Assembly: GCF_001625565.1 (NCBI RefSeq)
Contig: NZ_AUXS01000097.1
Location: 124,001 to 188,000 of the forward strand
Origin: Pseudoalteromonas luteoviolacea NCIMB 1944
Lineage (GTDB): Bacteria > Pseudomonadota > Gammaproteobacteria > Enterobacterales > Alteromonadaceae
Reading direction: 5' to 3'
Length of the DNA stretch: 64,000 nt
Numbering within the stretch: the first letter of the stretch is position 1; each line of letters starts with the position of its first letter. Shown one piece after another: positions 32,775 through 41,363 of the stretch. The position numbers and the translations under genes are program-made. Below the pieces are notes generated by a model. That model was not told the origin of the DNA. It made no database searches and worked only from the letters and a program-made list of their open reading frames with translations.

Positions 32775-34282
32775 AGTGAATACCTCAGCTTGATTGCTTT
32801 TATGTGGCGTGTATGCGCAATTTGTGCGTGATCAAACGCCGATACCCACATACATGTGCCTGTTTGCAGTGGAATGTCATACTGAGAGTGAGTATTGTGT
32901 TTTCTAACTAGTTCCAGCGTCCAACGCCCGTTAGACCATTCCCCTCGGGCTCGAACGTCAGCTCGATCGCCTTCAAATCGATTAGAACGATACAAAACGG
33001 AAGGTAAAAAAGTACCAACTGGATAGGTATCTTGTGTTTCCTGATAGGGTTTAGAGCCAAACCAAGGCAGTACTTCTAGGTGTGATTGCGGCGTATTAGG
33101 CAAGCGTTTTGGCGATATGCCTTTGGCGCTGTACCATTGCCAATTCATTACATAAGCACCGCTTTCTTTTCCGTCTGCTTGATATCCTGCTGAGTATCTG
33201 CGCTTGCCCTTGAGGTGCTCACTAGGTGGACCTATAAAATTATCATCGGCTAGGTACATGTCATTGGTCCTAACCGCCTTCCAGTGCCATAAGTCACGAA
33301 CATGGCCGTCTAAGCTGGCGTGATAACCTTTGCCGTGCCAGTTTTTAGGCTTGTTTTTGATTGGCTTATCGCCAGAATGAAAGGTTTTGTCTCCAGCGAT
33401 TTCGCATCCACTTGAAAGCATCACTGCAAATTTATCTTCGTAAAAGGTGCGCTCGTCAAATCGATAAAAGCCATTTTCCTGTACCTGCCAACCATTGTCT
33501 GTTTTTAGCAAGGGTAAGTGATTGGTACTTTTAGACTCATCTAGCCAAGATATCAGAAAGTAGCTCTCATATTGATTTGCCAGCGCTTTTATGGACACTT
33601 GCGTTGCACCATCGGTAAAGTTTGCGCCACCTATGGTAGTCACAGTAAAGGTGGGAGCTTGTTGCCACTGAGGTTCATTGGCTTTTCCATCAATGTCGAT
33701 GAGTACCGAATCTTCAATGGTTAATACATTTAGCTGATGGCTGGCATTTAGGGTCAACGTATGGATAAAATATCCAACTGCGACCAAGCAGACTATCCCA
33801 CTGCAGTGGCGCAAATTTAAGCGTTTAGGAAGTAATACTGACAGTACGGTACGACCTTTTTGCAATATGTACATCCACGCATGCAAAACGAAATAGGCGA
33901 TCATCAGCCACATTGCAATTTGGTGGATAGGCCGAAAAATTTGGCTGTAAATATTTGCCCAAATACACCAACCAGATAGCGTAGCAGACAGCAGTGCGAT
34001 ATAACCTAGGTAGTTGATCAATTTGTGATATGTTGAAGGATAGCTTCGCAAGGGGCTACGAATGGAATAGCAAACGTAGTATATAATTAGGAGTGTAATA
34101 CCCACTGCAAAGCCCAGATGCCATATATGCATCTCACCTTGCGGTAACAAGACAGAGATAGGTGTTAACCAATCTTGACTAATGATGGCAATTCTAAAGC
34201 CTGTTATGATGTTGCCGATAACCACAAGAATGGCAACCACATGCAAGACAATGAATGTTTGTCGGTCCATGAAGGTGTTCAT
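32771..34282 (-). CDS. membrane cytochrome b / ethylbenzene-dehydrogenase-related haem protein
   Basis: A 503-aa protein. Four transmembrane helices (residues about 7-30, 50-72, 85-110, 118-142) with His in or next to each (FIVLHV, IWHLGF, YHKLINY, IHQIAMW/VLHAW) form a di-haem cytochrome b561-like module. After a fifth helix (about 158-178), the soluble region (about 185-500) matches the EB_dh haem-b-binding domain (DIDGKANEPQWQQAP, then SYFLISWLD). It looks like an electron-transfer protein of the cytoplasmic membrane with a periplasmic haem domain. It is the first gene of the operon. Partner and substrate unknown. Confidence 0.78.
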   Translation of the reverse strand: MNTFMDRQTFIVLHVVAILVVIGNIITGFRIAIISQDWLTPISVLLPQGEMHIWHLGFAVGITLLIIYYVCYSIRSPLRSYPSTYHKLINYLGYIALLSATLSGWCIWANIYSQIFRPIHQIAMWLMIAYFVLHAWMYILQKGRTVLSVLLPKRLNLRHCSGIVCLVAVGYFIHTLTLNASHQLNVLTIEDSVLIDIDGKANEPQWQQAPTFTVTTIGGANFTDGATQVSIKALANQYESYFLISWLDESKSTNHLPLLKTDNGWQVQENGFYRFDERTFYEDKFAVMLSSGCEIAGDKTFHSGDKPIKNKPKNWHGKGYHASLDGHVRDLWHWKAVRTNDMYLADDNFIGPPSEHLKGKRRYSAGYQADGKESGAYVMNWQWYSAKGISPKRLPNTPQSHLEVLPWFGSKPYQETQDTYPVGTFLPSVLYRSNRFEGDRADVRARGEWSNGRWTLELVRKHNTHSQYDIPLQTGTCMWVSAFDHAQIAHTRHIKAIKLRYSL

Positions 34283-34430
34283 ATAATTATTGTTTTTGTA
34301 AATTTAGTGTAAATTACAATGTTTACATAAATGTGTCATTTTTCAAATACTGCAAAAGGTTAAAGTTTTGACTAAACTTTGAGCAGTTAGGCTTAGTGAA
34401 TAGCGTCAACAAGTTACAGAGGGATACGCG

Positions 34431-35618
34431 ATGGAAAAAATAGCTGTAGAGGCTGTAGATAGCGGCTATGTGATCGATAGCATGACGGACATAGTAGCGT
34501 GTTTGAATACATCTGATTCAATTCAACGCTTCTTATTGGATATTCATTGCATCTTACAAAAAGTAACCTACGCAGATAATTTTTATGTTGTTTTATATCA
34601 AGAGAATGGCCGTTTATCTTTCCCATACTTTCACGATGTAAAAGATGATATTCAAGCAGAAGAGCTGGATAATCTGTCCTTAGACGATATTTCGCACTCG
34701 TTGACTGCATTTGCGTTAAAGTCTCACAAGGTATGTAATTTTAAACAAAAAGACATAGAGCAGTTAATTGAATCAAATGAGGTCAGCATACTGGGCTCGG
34801 TGCCAAAGCAGTGGCTTTGTTTTCCGCTAGTTAACCGCAATCAACATCTTGGCGCGTTTATTATTCAGTCTTATCGAAAAGAAAATGAATATTCGGGAAT
34901 GATTGTGGACGTGCTGTACACCATTAGTCATGTGATCTCCTCAGCGCTTGATGCATTCAATAATCAACAGGCCTTAATTGAGGCCAATCGAGCGTTGCAA
35001 AATTACCAATCTGAGTTGGAAGTGAAAGTGCAAGAGCGCACCTCAGAGTTAAAAGAAAGCTTAAACAAATTGGAACACGAAATAGAAGTCAGGGAATCAC
35101 TCCAACAACAATTAGAGCATGACTCTTTGCATGATAGCCTTACGGGACTTGCCAATCGAAAGTACTTATTTAAGGAGTTGGAGCGACTGTCAGCACGTTC
35201 ACAGCGTAATGACACGTTAGTTTATATTTTATATCTAGATCTTGATGATTTTAAGCCTGTAAATGATAACCATGGTCATCAAAGTGGCGATCTTGTGCTC
35301 AAAACGGTAAGTGATCGTTTAATTCAAACATTGAGAAGCTACGACTTTATTTGCCGATTAGGTGGTGATGAGTTTGTAGTAATGTTGACAGAACAAATAG
35401 AGCGCGAGTCACTGACTTTACTTGCTGAACGCATGTTACAATCACTCTCTGCACCAATTAAATTAGACTCGGGTATTGAGGTGCAGTGTGGGTGCAGTAT
35501 TGGTATTGCATCAGTCATTAATCAATCATTTGATGCTCAGGCATTAATCCATGATGCGGATCTTGCCCTATACGAAGCAAAAGGCAGAGGGAAAAATCAG
35601 ATCTATTTTGCCAAGTAA
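34431..35618 (+). CDS. GAF-GGDEF diguanylate cyclase
   Basis: A 395-aa cytosolic protein. Residues about 20-185 look like a GAF sensor domain. A coiled coil follows (about 188-235: EANRALQNYQSELEVKVQER). The GGDEF domain (about 240-395) has an intact GGDEF at 311-315 and an inhibitory site RSYD (302-305) five residues upstream, so it should make cyclic di-GMP with product inhibition. There is no membrane segment. A purine-rich AGAGGGA lies upstream of the ATG. The sensed signal is unknown. Confidence 0.92.
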   Translation: MEKIAVEAVDSGYVIDSMTDIVACLNTSDSIQRFLLDIHCILQKVTYADNFYVVLYQENGRLSFPYFHDVKDDIQAEELDNLSLDDISHSLTAFALKSHKVCNFKQKDIEQLIESNEVSILGSVPKQWLCFPLVNRNQHLGAFIIQSYRKENEYSGMIVDVLYTISHVISSALDAFNNQQALIEANRALQNYQSELEVKVQERTSELKESLNKLEHEIEVRESLQQQLEHDSLHDSLTGLANRKYLFKELERLSARSQRNDTLVYILYLDLDDFKPVNDNHGHQSGDLVLKTVSDRLIQTLRSYDFICRLGGDEFVVMLTEQIERESLTLLAERMLQSLSAPIKLDSGIEVQCGCSIGIASVINQSFDAQALIHDADLALYEAKGRGKNQIYFAK

Positions 35619-35692
35619 ATGTATCGCCACAGCTTTACCAGCGTGTATGATTGCATTAGGATCAAACTTTATTTTTGTTTAGATGGTTGCTA

Positions 35693-36751
35693 ATGGCACA
35701 AAAACTCTTCTTAATTTGTCTATTTTGGATGTGCGGATCCGCGATCGCGATAGAAGTAACAGATCTATATGAAGCAACGCTTGTGGTGGATGATAAAACC
35801 CGTGCGACCAGAGCGAAAGCGAGTCAAGATGCCCTTGATCAAGTAATTAAAAAGCTCACGGGCAAGGCGGGACACAGCAATCACCCTTTGATCAAAAAAA
35901 GTAAGCGGCGGATCTCTGACTATATGCTCAAGTATGAGTACATAGAGCACAGCAACCAAGAACTTAAGATCCGAGTGCGATTTGAAGCTGAAAAAGTTGA
36001 GAATTTAGTTCGAGAAAGCGGCTTTGGCTTGTGGGGAAATAGACGCCCACTAATTGCTATTTGGCTCGTCATCGAAGACAACCTACGAAGAGACTTTGTC
36101 ACGCAAGAAAGTTATCCGCAGTTAGAGCGTCTAATATACGACACAGCAGCGGAGTGGGGGATCCCAGTGGTTGTGCCACTGATGGATCTAACTGATCGCG
36201 CTCAAGTTGGAATTGCAGAGGTGTGGGGAAATTTCTCAGAGCCTGTTGAAGCGGCATCGGCGCGTTACAACGCAGAGCGGGTGATCACAGGACGTCTTTT
36301 CAAACAACCGAACTCAAGCAGTTGGCAATTAGATTGGCGTTATACAGACGCGGATATGTTTGAATCGGTGCAACTGGTTGGCGATAAACAACAACTACTT
36401 ATCGCCATGGTCAACGACATGTCAGCTGCGTTGGCGAGCGAATATATTATTGACCCAACTAAATCATATGCGACGAACAGCACAGTGATCACTGTGGATG
36501 GGCTAAGGACCTTTGACAAAATAGAACGAGCTAAAAGAGAGTTATTGACCATTAGTACAGTAAATAGCGTCGATGTGATTTATCGCAACAAACAACAAGT
36601 GCAGTTTGAAGTAGAACATTTATCGTCGGTATCAGATTTGCAAAAGTCACTCAAATTGGAGCAATCTTTTGAGGTTTATGTTGACCCACGAGCCTTTCAC
36701 CAAGTGGTAAGCTCCTCGAATTTAAGGTACAGCTGGGTAGGGCAGCAATAA
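35693..36751 (+). CDS. DUF2066 domain-containing exported protein
   Basis: A 352-aa protein from ATG 35693, where a signal peptide begins (MAQKLFLICLFWMCGSAIA); a TTG start at 35675 is less likely. The sequence EVTDLYEATLVVDDKTRATRA is typical of DUF2066, a family that usually precedes hda in gammaproteobacteria, as here. Its stop overlaps the hda ATG (TAATG at 36749-36753), so the two are translationally coupled. Function unknown, probably periplasmic. Confidence 0.82.
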   Translation: MAQKLFLICLFWMCGSAIAIEVTDLYEATLVVDDKTRATRAKASQDALDQVIKKLTGKAGHSNHPLIKKSKRRISDYMLKYEYIEHSNQELKIRVRFEAEKVENLVRESGFGLWGNRRPLIAIWLVIEDNLRRDFVTQESYPQLERLIYDTAAEWGIPVVVPLMDLTDRAQVGIAEVWGNFSEPVEAASARYNAERVITGRLFKQPNSSSWQLDWRYTDADMFESVQLVGDKQQLLIAMVNDMSAALASEYIIDPTKSYATNSTVITVDGLRTFDKIERAKRELLTISTVNSVDVIYRNKQQVQFEVEHLSSVSDLQKSLKLEQSFEVYVDPRAFHQVVSSSNLRYSWVGQQ

Positions 36752-37455
36752 TGTTAGATCCTATGCAGTTAGCTTTACCTGTTACTTTGCCTGATGATGA
36801 AACCTTTACCTCCTATTTTGGAGGTGAAAAATCACTGGAAGTAACACATTTAAAAAAAGCACTCAGTGATATTCAAAAAGACTTTCAGTTTACTTATTTG
36901 TGCGGTTTAGCTGACTCTGGCAAATCGCATTTGTTGTACGCAACATGTATTCATGCGCAGGAGCTCGGGCTCTCAACTATTTTGTTATCGCTGCGTGAAG
37001 TAATTAAATTTGGCCCGGATGTGCTGGAAGGGTTAGATGCATTGGATGTTGTTTGCATAGATGATGTTCATTTAGTCGCTGGTGATGACGCGATGGAAAA
37101 AGCACTATTTAATTTTTTTAACCGTTTTAACGAGGCTGGAAAGTGTCTTGTTATGACCGCCGATTTACTACCTAACATGCTCAATATTACACTGCCGGAT
37201 TTAGAATCGCGCCTTACTTGGGGGACCACGTTTCAAATTCGTTCGATGAGTGATGATGATAAAGCTGAAGCATTGGTTAAGCGTGCGAACATGCGGGGGC
37301 TTGAATTAAGTGACGAATGTGCTCGATTTTTACTGACCAGATTAAGTCGAGATATGCGCGCATTGTTGGATGTTTTAGACAAGTTAGACCATGCATCTAT
37401 GGCTGCACAGCGAAAACTTACCATTCCTTTTATAAAAGCCACCCTAAAGCTGTGA
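36751..37455 (+). CDS. hda: DnaA regulatory inactivator Hda
   Basis: A 234-aa AAA+ protein homologous to DnaA domain III. The N-terminal QLALPV (residues 6-11) is the clamp-binding motif that docks Hda on the DNA-loaded beta clamp. Walker A is GLADSGKSH (52-60) and Walker B CIDDVHL lies near residue 100. With the clamp it stimulates hydrolysis of DnaA-bound ATP and so limits replication initiation. It is in an operon with DUF2066. Confidence 0.93.
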   Translation: MLDPMQLALPVTLPDDETFTSYFGGEKSLEVTHLKKALSDIQKDFQFTYLCGLADSGKSHLLYATCIHAQELGLSTILLSLREVIKFGPDVLEGLDALDVVCIDDVHLVAGDDAMEKALFNFFNRFNEAGKCLVMTADLLPNMLNITLPDLESRLTWGTTFQIRSMSDDDKAEALVKRANMRGLELSDECARFLLTRLSRDMRALLDVLDKLDHASMAAQRKLTIPFIKATLKL

Positions 37456-37459
37456 ATTT

Positions 37460-37476
37460 GGGCTAGAATCTAGCCC
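37460..37476 (+). terminator. short hairpin after hda
   Basis: GGGCTAG-AAT-CTAGCCC is a perfect 7-bp stem with a 3-nt loop, followed by TATCTTT. It lies between hda and pheS and may end the hda transcript. Confidence 0.5.
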
Positions 37477-37539
37477 TATCTTTCAGTTATCATAACTGAT
37501 TCAGAAAAGGCAAATTACCTCAACCAGATCAGGTATAGA

Positions 37540-38520
37540 ATGAACTTAGAGAATATTTTAGCGCAAGCGCTTGAAGCCGTTTCAAGTGCGAGTGAGATTG
37601 CGCAACTTGAGGAAGTCAGAGTTAACTACCTTGGTAAAAAAGGTGAGATTACTGGGCTACTAAAAACCCTAGGCAAGCTAGCGCCTGAAGAACGCAAAGA
37701 AGCAGGCCAAGTAATTAACCAAGCGAAAAACCAGGTACAAACTGCAATTAACGAAAAGCGTGAAGCACTTGCAAACGCCGCACTAGAGCAAAAACTTGCA
37801 GCAGAGACCATCGATGTGACTTTACCAGGCCGCGCAGCACCAGCTGGTGGACTACACCCGGTAACTCGCACGATTGAGCGTATTGAATCATTTTTTGGTG
37901 AGCTCGGGTTTGCCGTGAAATCTGGTCCTGAAATTGAGGATGATTTCCATAACTTTGATGCTTTGAATATTCCTGAGCATCACCCAGCGCGTGCTGACCA
38001 CGATACGTTCTACTTTAATCCAAAGTTAGTGTTACGTACGCAGACAAGTGGTGTTCAGATCCGTACTATGGAAGCAGAGCAGCCGCCACTTCGCATTATT
38101 TCTCCTGGCCGTGTTTACCGTAATGACTACGACCAAACACACACGCCAATGTTCCATCAGGTTGAAGGCCTAATGGTTGATGAGAATGTGAGCTTTACTG
38201 AATTGAAAGGTATCTTGCATGATTTCCTACGTAACTTCTTTGAAGAAGACATGGAAATTCGCTTCCGTCCATCGTATTTCCCATTTACAGAGCCATCAGC
38301 AGAAGTTGATGTTAAAGGTAAAAATGGTAAATGGTTAGAAGTATTGGGCTGCGGTATGGTGCACCCAAATGTATTGCGTTCGGTTGGCATTGACCCTGAA
38401 AAATACACTGGTTTTGCCTTTGGTATGGGCGTTGAGCGCTTAACAATGTTGCGTTATGGCGTGAACGATTTACGTGCATTCTTCGAAAACGATTTAAAAT
38501 TCCTAAACCAATTCAGATAA
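37540..38520 (+). CDS. pheS: phenylalanyl-tRNA synthetase alpha subunit
   Basis: A 326-aa class II synthetase subunit, close to the usual 327 aa. An N-terminal coiled coil (about 1-85) binds tRNA. The catalytic core includes HPVTRTIERIESFFGELGF, then TSGVQIRTME (motif region 2) and GFAFGMGVERLTMLRYG (motif 3, ATP binding). It forms an alpha2-beta2 enzyme with PheT that charges tRNA-Phe. The gene is 13 nt before pheT. I see no obvious pheM-like leader peptide or attenuator between hda and pheS. Confidence 0.97.
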   Translation: MNLENILAQALEAVSSASEIAQLEEVRVNYLGKKGEITGLLKTLGKLAPEERKEAGQVINQAKNQVQTAINEKREALANAALEQKLAAETIDVTLPGRAAPAGGLHPVTRTIERIESFFGELGFAVKSGPEIEDDFHNFDALNIPEHHPARADHDTFYFNPKLVLRTQTSGVQIRTMEAEQPPLRIISPGRVYRNDYDQTHTPMFHQVEGLMVDENVSFTELKGILHDFLRNFFEEDMEIRFRPSYFPFTEPSAEVDVKGKNGKWLEVLGCGMVHPNVLRSVGIDPEKYTGFAFGMGVERLTMLRYGVNDLRAFFENDLKFLNQFR

Positions 38521-38533
38521 GAGCGAACCAAAA

Positions 38534-40921
38534 ATGAAATTTAGTGAAAAGTGGCTAAGAGAATGGGTTAATCCAGCTATCGATACGGATGCTCTATCTG
38601 AACAGCTATCTATGGCGGGTTTAGAAGTAGACGGTGTTGACCCAGTAGCAGGCGATTTTGACGGTGTAGTGATTGGTGAGGTTGTCGAATGTGGTCAACA
38701 CCCAGACGCTGATAAACTGCGCGTAACAAAAGTGAATGTCGGCGAAGAAGAGTTATTAGACATTGTATGTGGTGCTGCAAACTGTCGTGCAGGCTTAAAA
38801 GTTGCGGTTGCCAAAGTTGGCGCTGTTTTGCCTGGTGGCTTCAAAATTAAAAAAGCAAAGCTACGAGGCCAGCCATCACACGGTATGTTATGTGCATTTG
38901 AAGAGCTGGGCATGGCTGAGAGCTCTGACGGCATTCTAGAGTTACCGGCAGATGCGGCTATTGGTCAAAGTATTCGCGAGTATTTTCAGTTAGATGACGT
39001 TACTATTGACGTTGATTTAACGGCAAACCGCAGTGACTGTTTAGGCATAAAAGGTCTAGCACGTGAAGTTGGTGTGTTAAATGGTGTTGACGTTAAAGAA
39101 ATTGAAATCAACACCGTTGAACCAACGATTGACGACAAAGTAGAGATTGAGCTGGTAGATAGCGATGCATGTCCTCGCTACTTAGGTCGTGTGATCAAGG
39201 GCATTAACCTTGATGCTGAGTCACCTCTGTGGATGGTTGAAAAACTACGCCGCTCTGGCATTCGTTCTATTGACCCAGTTGTTGATGTGACGAACTACGT
39301 ACTACTTGAGCTTGGACATCCAATGCATGCATTTGACCTTGCAGCGATTTCTGGTGGAATCAAGGTACGTAAAGCGCAGCAAAATGAAGAGCTAGTCTTG
39401 CTTGATGGCAATACGGCTAAATTAAACACTTCTACATTATTGATTGCAGATCACGAAAAAGCGCTAGCGATGGCGGGCATTTTCGGTGGTGAGGCATCGG
39501 GTGTGAAAGAAGGTACTAAAGACATTCTGCTTGAAAGCGCATTTTTCAATCCATTAGCAATTGCTGGTCAAGCGCGTAGCTATGGATTACACACTGACGC
39601 GTCGCACCGTTATGAGCGTGGTGTTGACTATCAATTGCAACGTGATGCAATGGAGCGTGCTACAGCACTGTTACTAGAGATTGTAGGCGGTGAAGCAGGC
39701 CCTGTGGTTGAAGCTGTATCTGAGGCAGACTTACCTGCGTCTAAGTCGGTAGCGCTACGTCGCGAACGTTTAGACCGCGTAATTGGTTATCATATCGAAG
39801 ATTCTAAGGTAACGGACATTTTGACTCGCCTTGGTTTAGATGTGTCATTTGAGTCTGGTCAATGGCAAGCACAGGTACCAAGCTATCGCTTTGATATCAG
39901 CATTGAAGAAGACCTAATTGAAGAAGTTGCACGTGTATTCGGTTACAACAACATTCCAAATGTTGCGCCGACAGCGGCACTTAAAATGACTGATCACCAA
40001 GAAGCATCAGTACCAGTAGCGCGTTTTCGCAATGAATTAGTTGCCAGAGGTTATCAAGAAGCCATTACTTATAGTTTTGTAGACCCTAAGAAACAGGCAC
40101 TTCTTCACCCTAGCAGTGATGCACTTGTGCTACCTCACCCAATTTCAGTAGAAATGTCTGCAATGCGTGTGAGCTTAATGCCTGGTTTAGTCAATGCATT
40201 GGTTTATAACCAAAATCGTCAGCAATCGCGTATTCGTTTCTTTGAGCATGGCTTAAAGTTCATTAAAGATGACAGTGCAGAAAATGGCGTACGTCAAAGT
40301 GCGGTACTTGGCGGCATCGTTTACGGCAATACGCATAATGAGCACTGGGGCATTGAAAGCCGCAAGGTTGATTTCTTTGATATTAAAGGCGATGTTGAAG
40401 CATTACTTGCAGTTTGTAATGACCCTGCTAGATTTAGCTTTAAAGCAGAAGCGAGTGATGGACTACATCCTGGTCAGTCAGCGGCAATTTATGCTGATGG
40501 CGTAAAAGTAGGTTTTATTGGCGCGATACACCCTCAACTACAAAAATCGTTAGAACTAAATGATACAGCGTATGTTTTTGAGGTAGAAGTTGATGCAATT
40601 GCACAAAGAAAGCTGCCAGAAGCCGTTAGTATCTCAAAATTTCCATCAAATCGCAGAGATATTGCTATTTTAGTTGCAGATGATGTAAAAATAGGCGATA
40701 TTTTAGAAAGCATTGAGAAAGTTGGCGGAAATCAATTAGTTGACCTAAACTTATTCGATGTGTATAAGGGCAAAGGTATTGAACCCGATTATAAGAGTTT
40801 AGCCATCGCCCTAACCCTACAAAACGTTGATAAAACGCTCGAAGAGAAAGATATCAATGAAGTTGTAGACAGAGTCGTGGCCGAATTGGCCAAACAATTT
40901 AATGCATCGTTGAGGGACTAG
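38534..40921 (+). CDS. pheT: phenylalanyl-tRNA synthetase beta subunit
   Basis: A 795-aa subunit of normal length. Domains in order: an OB-fold tRNA-binding domain (about 40-150, with GEVVECGQHPDADKLRV), the B3/B4 editing domain (about 210-390), B5 (about 400-470), a degenerate class II catalytic-like core, and the C-terminal anticodon-binding FDX-ACB domain (about 700-795, SKFPSNRRDIAILV). The B3/B4 domain clears mischarged Tyr-tRNA-Phe. It is followed 2 nt later by ihfA, the conserved pheST-ihfA order. Confidence 0.97.
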   Translation: MKFSEKWLREWVNPAIDTDALSEQLSMAGLEVDGVDPVAGDFDGVVIGEVVECGQHPDADKLRVTKVNVGEEELLDIVCGAANCRAGLKVAVAKVGAVLPGGFKIKKAKLRGQPSHGMLCAFEELGMAESSDGILELPADAAIGQSIREYFQLDDVTIDVDLTANRSDCLGIKGLAREVGVLNGVDVKEIEINTVEPTIDDKVEIELVDSDACPRYLGRVIKGINLDAESPLWMVEKLRRSGIRSIDPVVDVTNYVLLELGHPMHAFDLAAISGGIKVRKAQQNEELVLLDGNTAKLNTSTLLIADHEKALAMAGIFGGEASGVKEGTKDILLESAFFNPLAIAGQARSYGLHTDASHRYERGVDYQLQRDAMERATALLLEIVGGEAGPVVEAVSEADLPASKSVALRRERLDRVIGYHIEDSKVTDILTRLGLDVSFESGQWQAQVPSYRFDISIEEDLIEEVARVFGYNNIPNVAPTAALKMTDHQEASVPVARFRNELVARGYQEAITYSFVDPKKQALLHPSSDALVLPHPISVEMSAMRVSLMPGLVNALVYNQNRQQSRIRFFEHGLKFIKDDSAENGVRQSAVLGGIVYGNTHNEHWGIESRKVDFFDIKGDVEALLAVCNDPARFSFKAEASDGLHPGQSAAIYADGVKVGFIGAIHPQLQKSLELNDTAYVFEVEVDAIAQRKLPEAVSISKFPSNRRDIAILVADDVKIGDILESIEKVGGNQLVDLNLFDVYKGKGIEPDYKSLAIALTLQNVDKTLEEKDINEVVDRVVAELAKQFNASLRD

Positions 40922-40923
40922 AT

Positions 40924-41223
40924 ATGGCGCTTACTAAAGCCGACATAGCTGAACACCTATTTGAAAAACTGGGGATAAATAAAAAGGATGCCAAAGACTT
41001 AGTTGAAGCGTTTTTTGAAGAAATCCGCTCAGCGCTTGAAAATGGAGAGCAGGTAAAGCTTTCTGGCTTTGGCAATTTTGACCTACGTGATAAGAAACAA
41101 CGTCCGGGTCGGAACCCAAAAACTGGAGAAGATATACCTATTTCTGCAAGGCGTGTTGTAACTTTTCGACCAGGACAGAAGTTAAAAACTCGTGTTGAAG
41201 TAGGCACAAGCAAAAACCTGTAA
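40924..41223 (+). CDS. ihfA: integration host factor subunit alpha
   Basis: A 99-aa DNA-bending protein of the HU/IHF family. It starts MALTKADIAEHLFEKLG and carries the DNA-arm motif RPGRNPKTGEDIPISARR, with the Pro that intercalates to kink DNA. The heterodimer with IhfB (elsewhere) organises promoters, recombination sites and replication origins. It is co-transcribed after pheT and ends at a strong terminator. Confidence 0.97.
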   Translation: MALTKADIAEHLFEKLGINKKDAKDLVEAFFEEIRSALENGEQVKLSGFGNFDLRDKKQRPGRNPKTGEDIPISARRVVTFRPGQKLKTRVEVGTSKNL

Positions 41224-41270
41224 TAAGCTAAGTTACTGGCATTTAATGCTGGGTAATTGAGGCTTCCCTC

Positions 41271-41304
41271 AAAGGGTTTACTCGCAAGGGTAAACCCTTT
41301 GTCA
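41271..41304 (+). terminator. intrinsic terminator of the pheST-ihfA operon
   Basis: AAAGGGTTTAC (41271-41281) and GTAAACCCTTT (41290-41300) form a perfect 11-bp stem with an 8-nt loop; the T-run is partly in the stem end. Confidence 0.8.
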
Positions 41305-41363
41305 TATATTGGTAATAATAAGAATCTACACTTTCGTCACCCCTATCAGCTTGGAAATGTGAA

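Noticed and set aside
37477..37539. pheM-like leader peptide/attenuator before pheS
   Set aside because: No short Phe-rich ORF and no terminator with competing stems in this 63-nt stretch.
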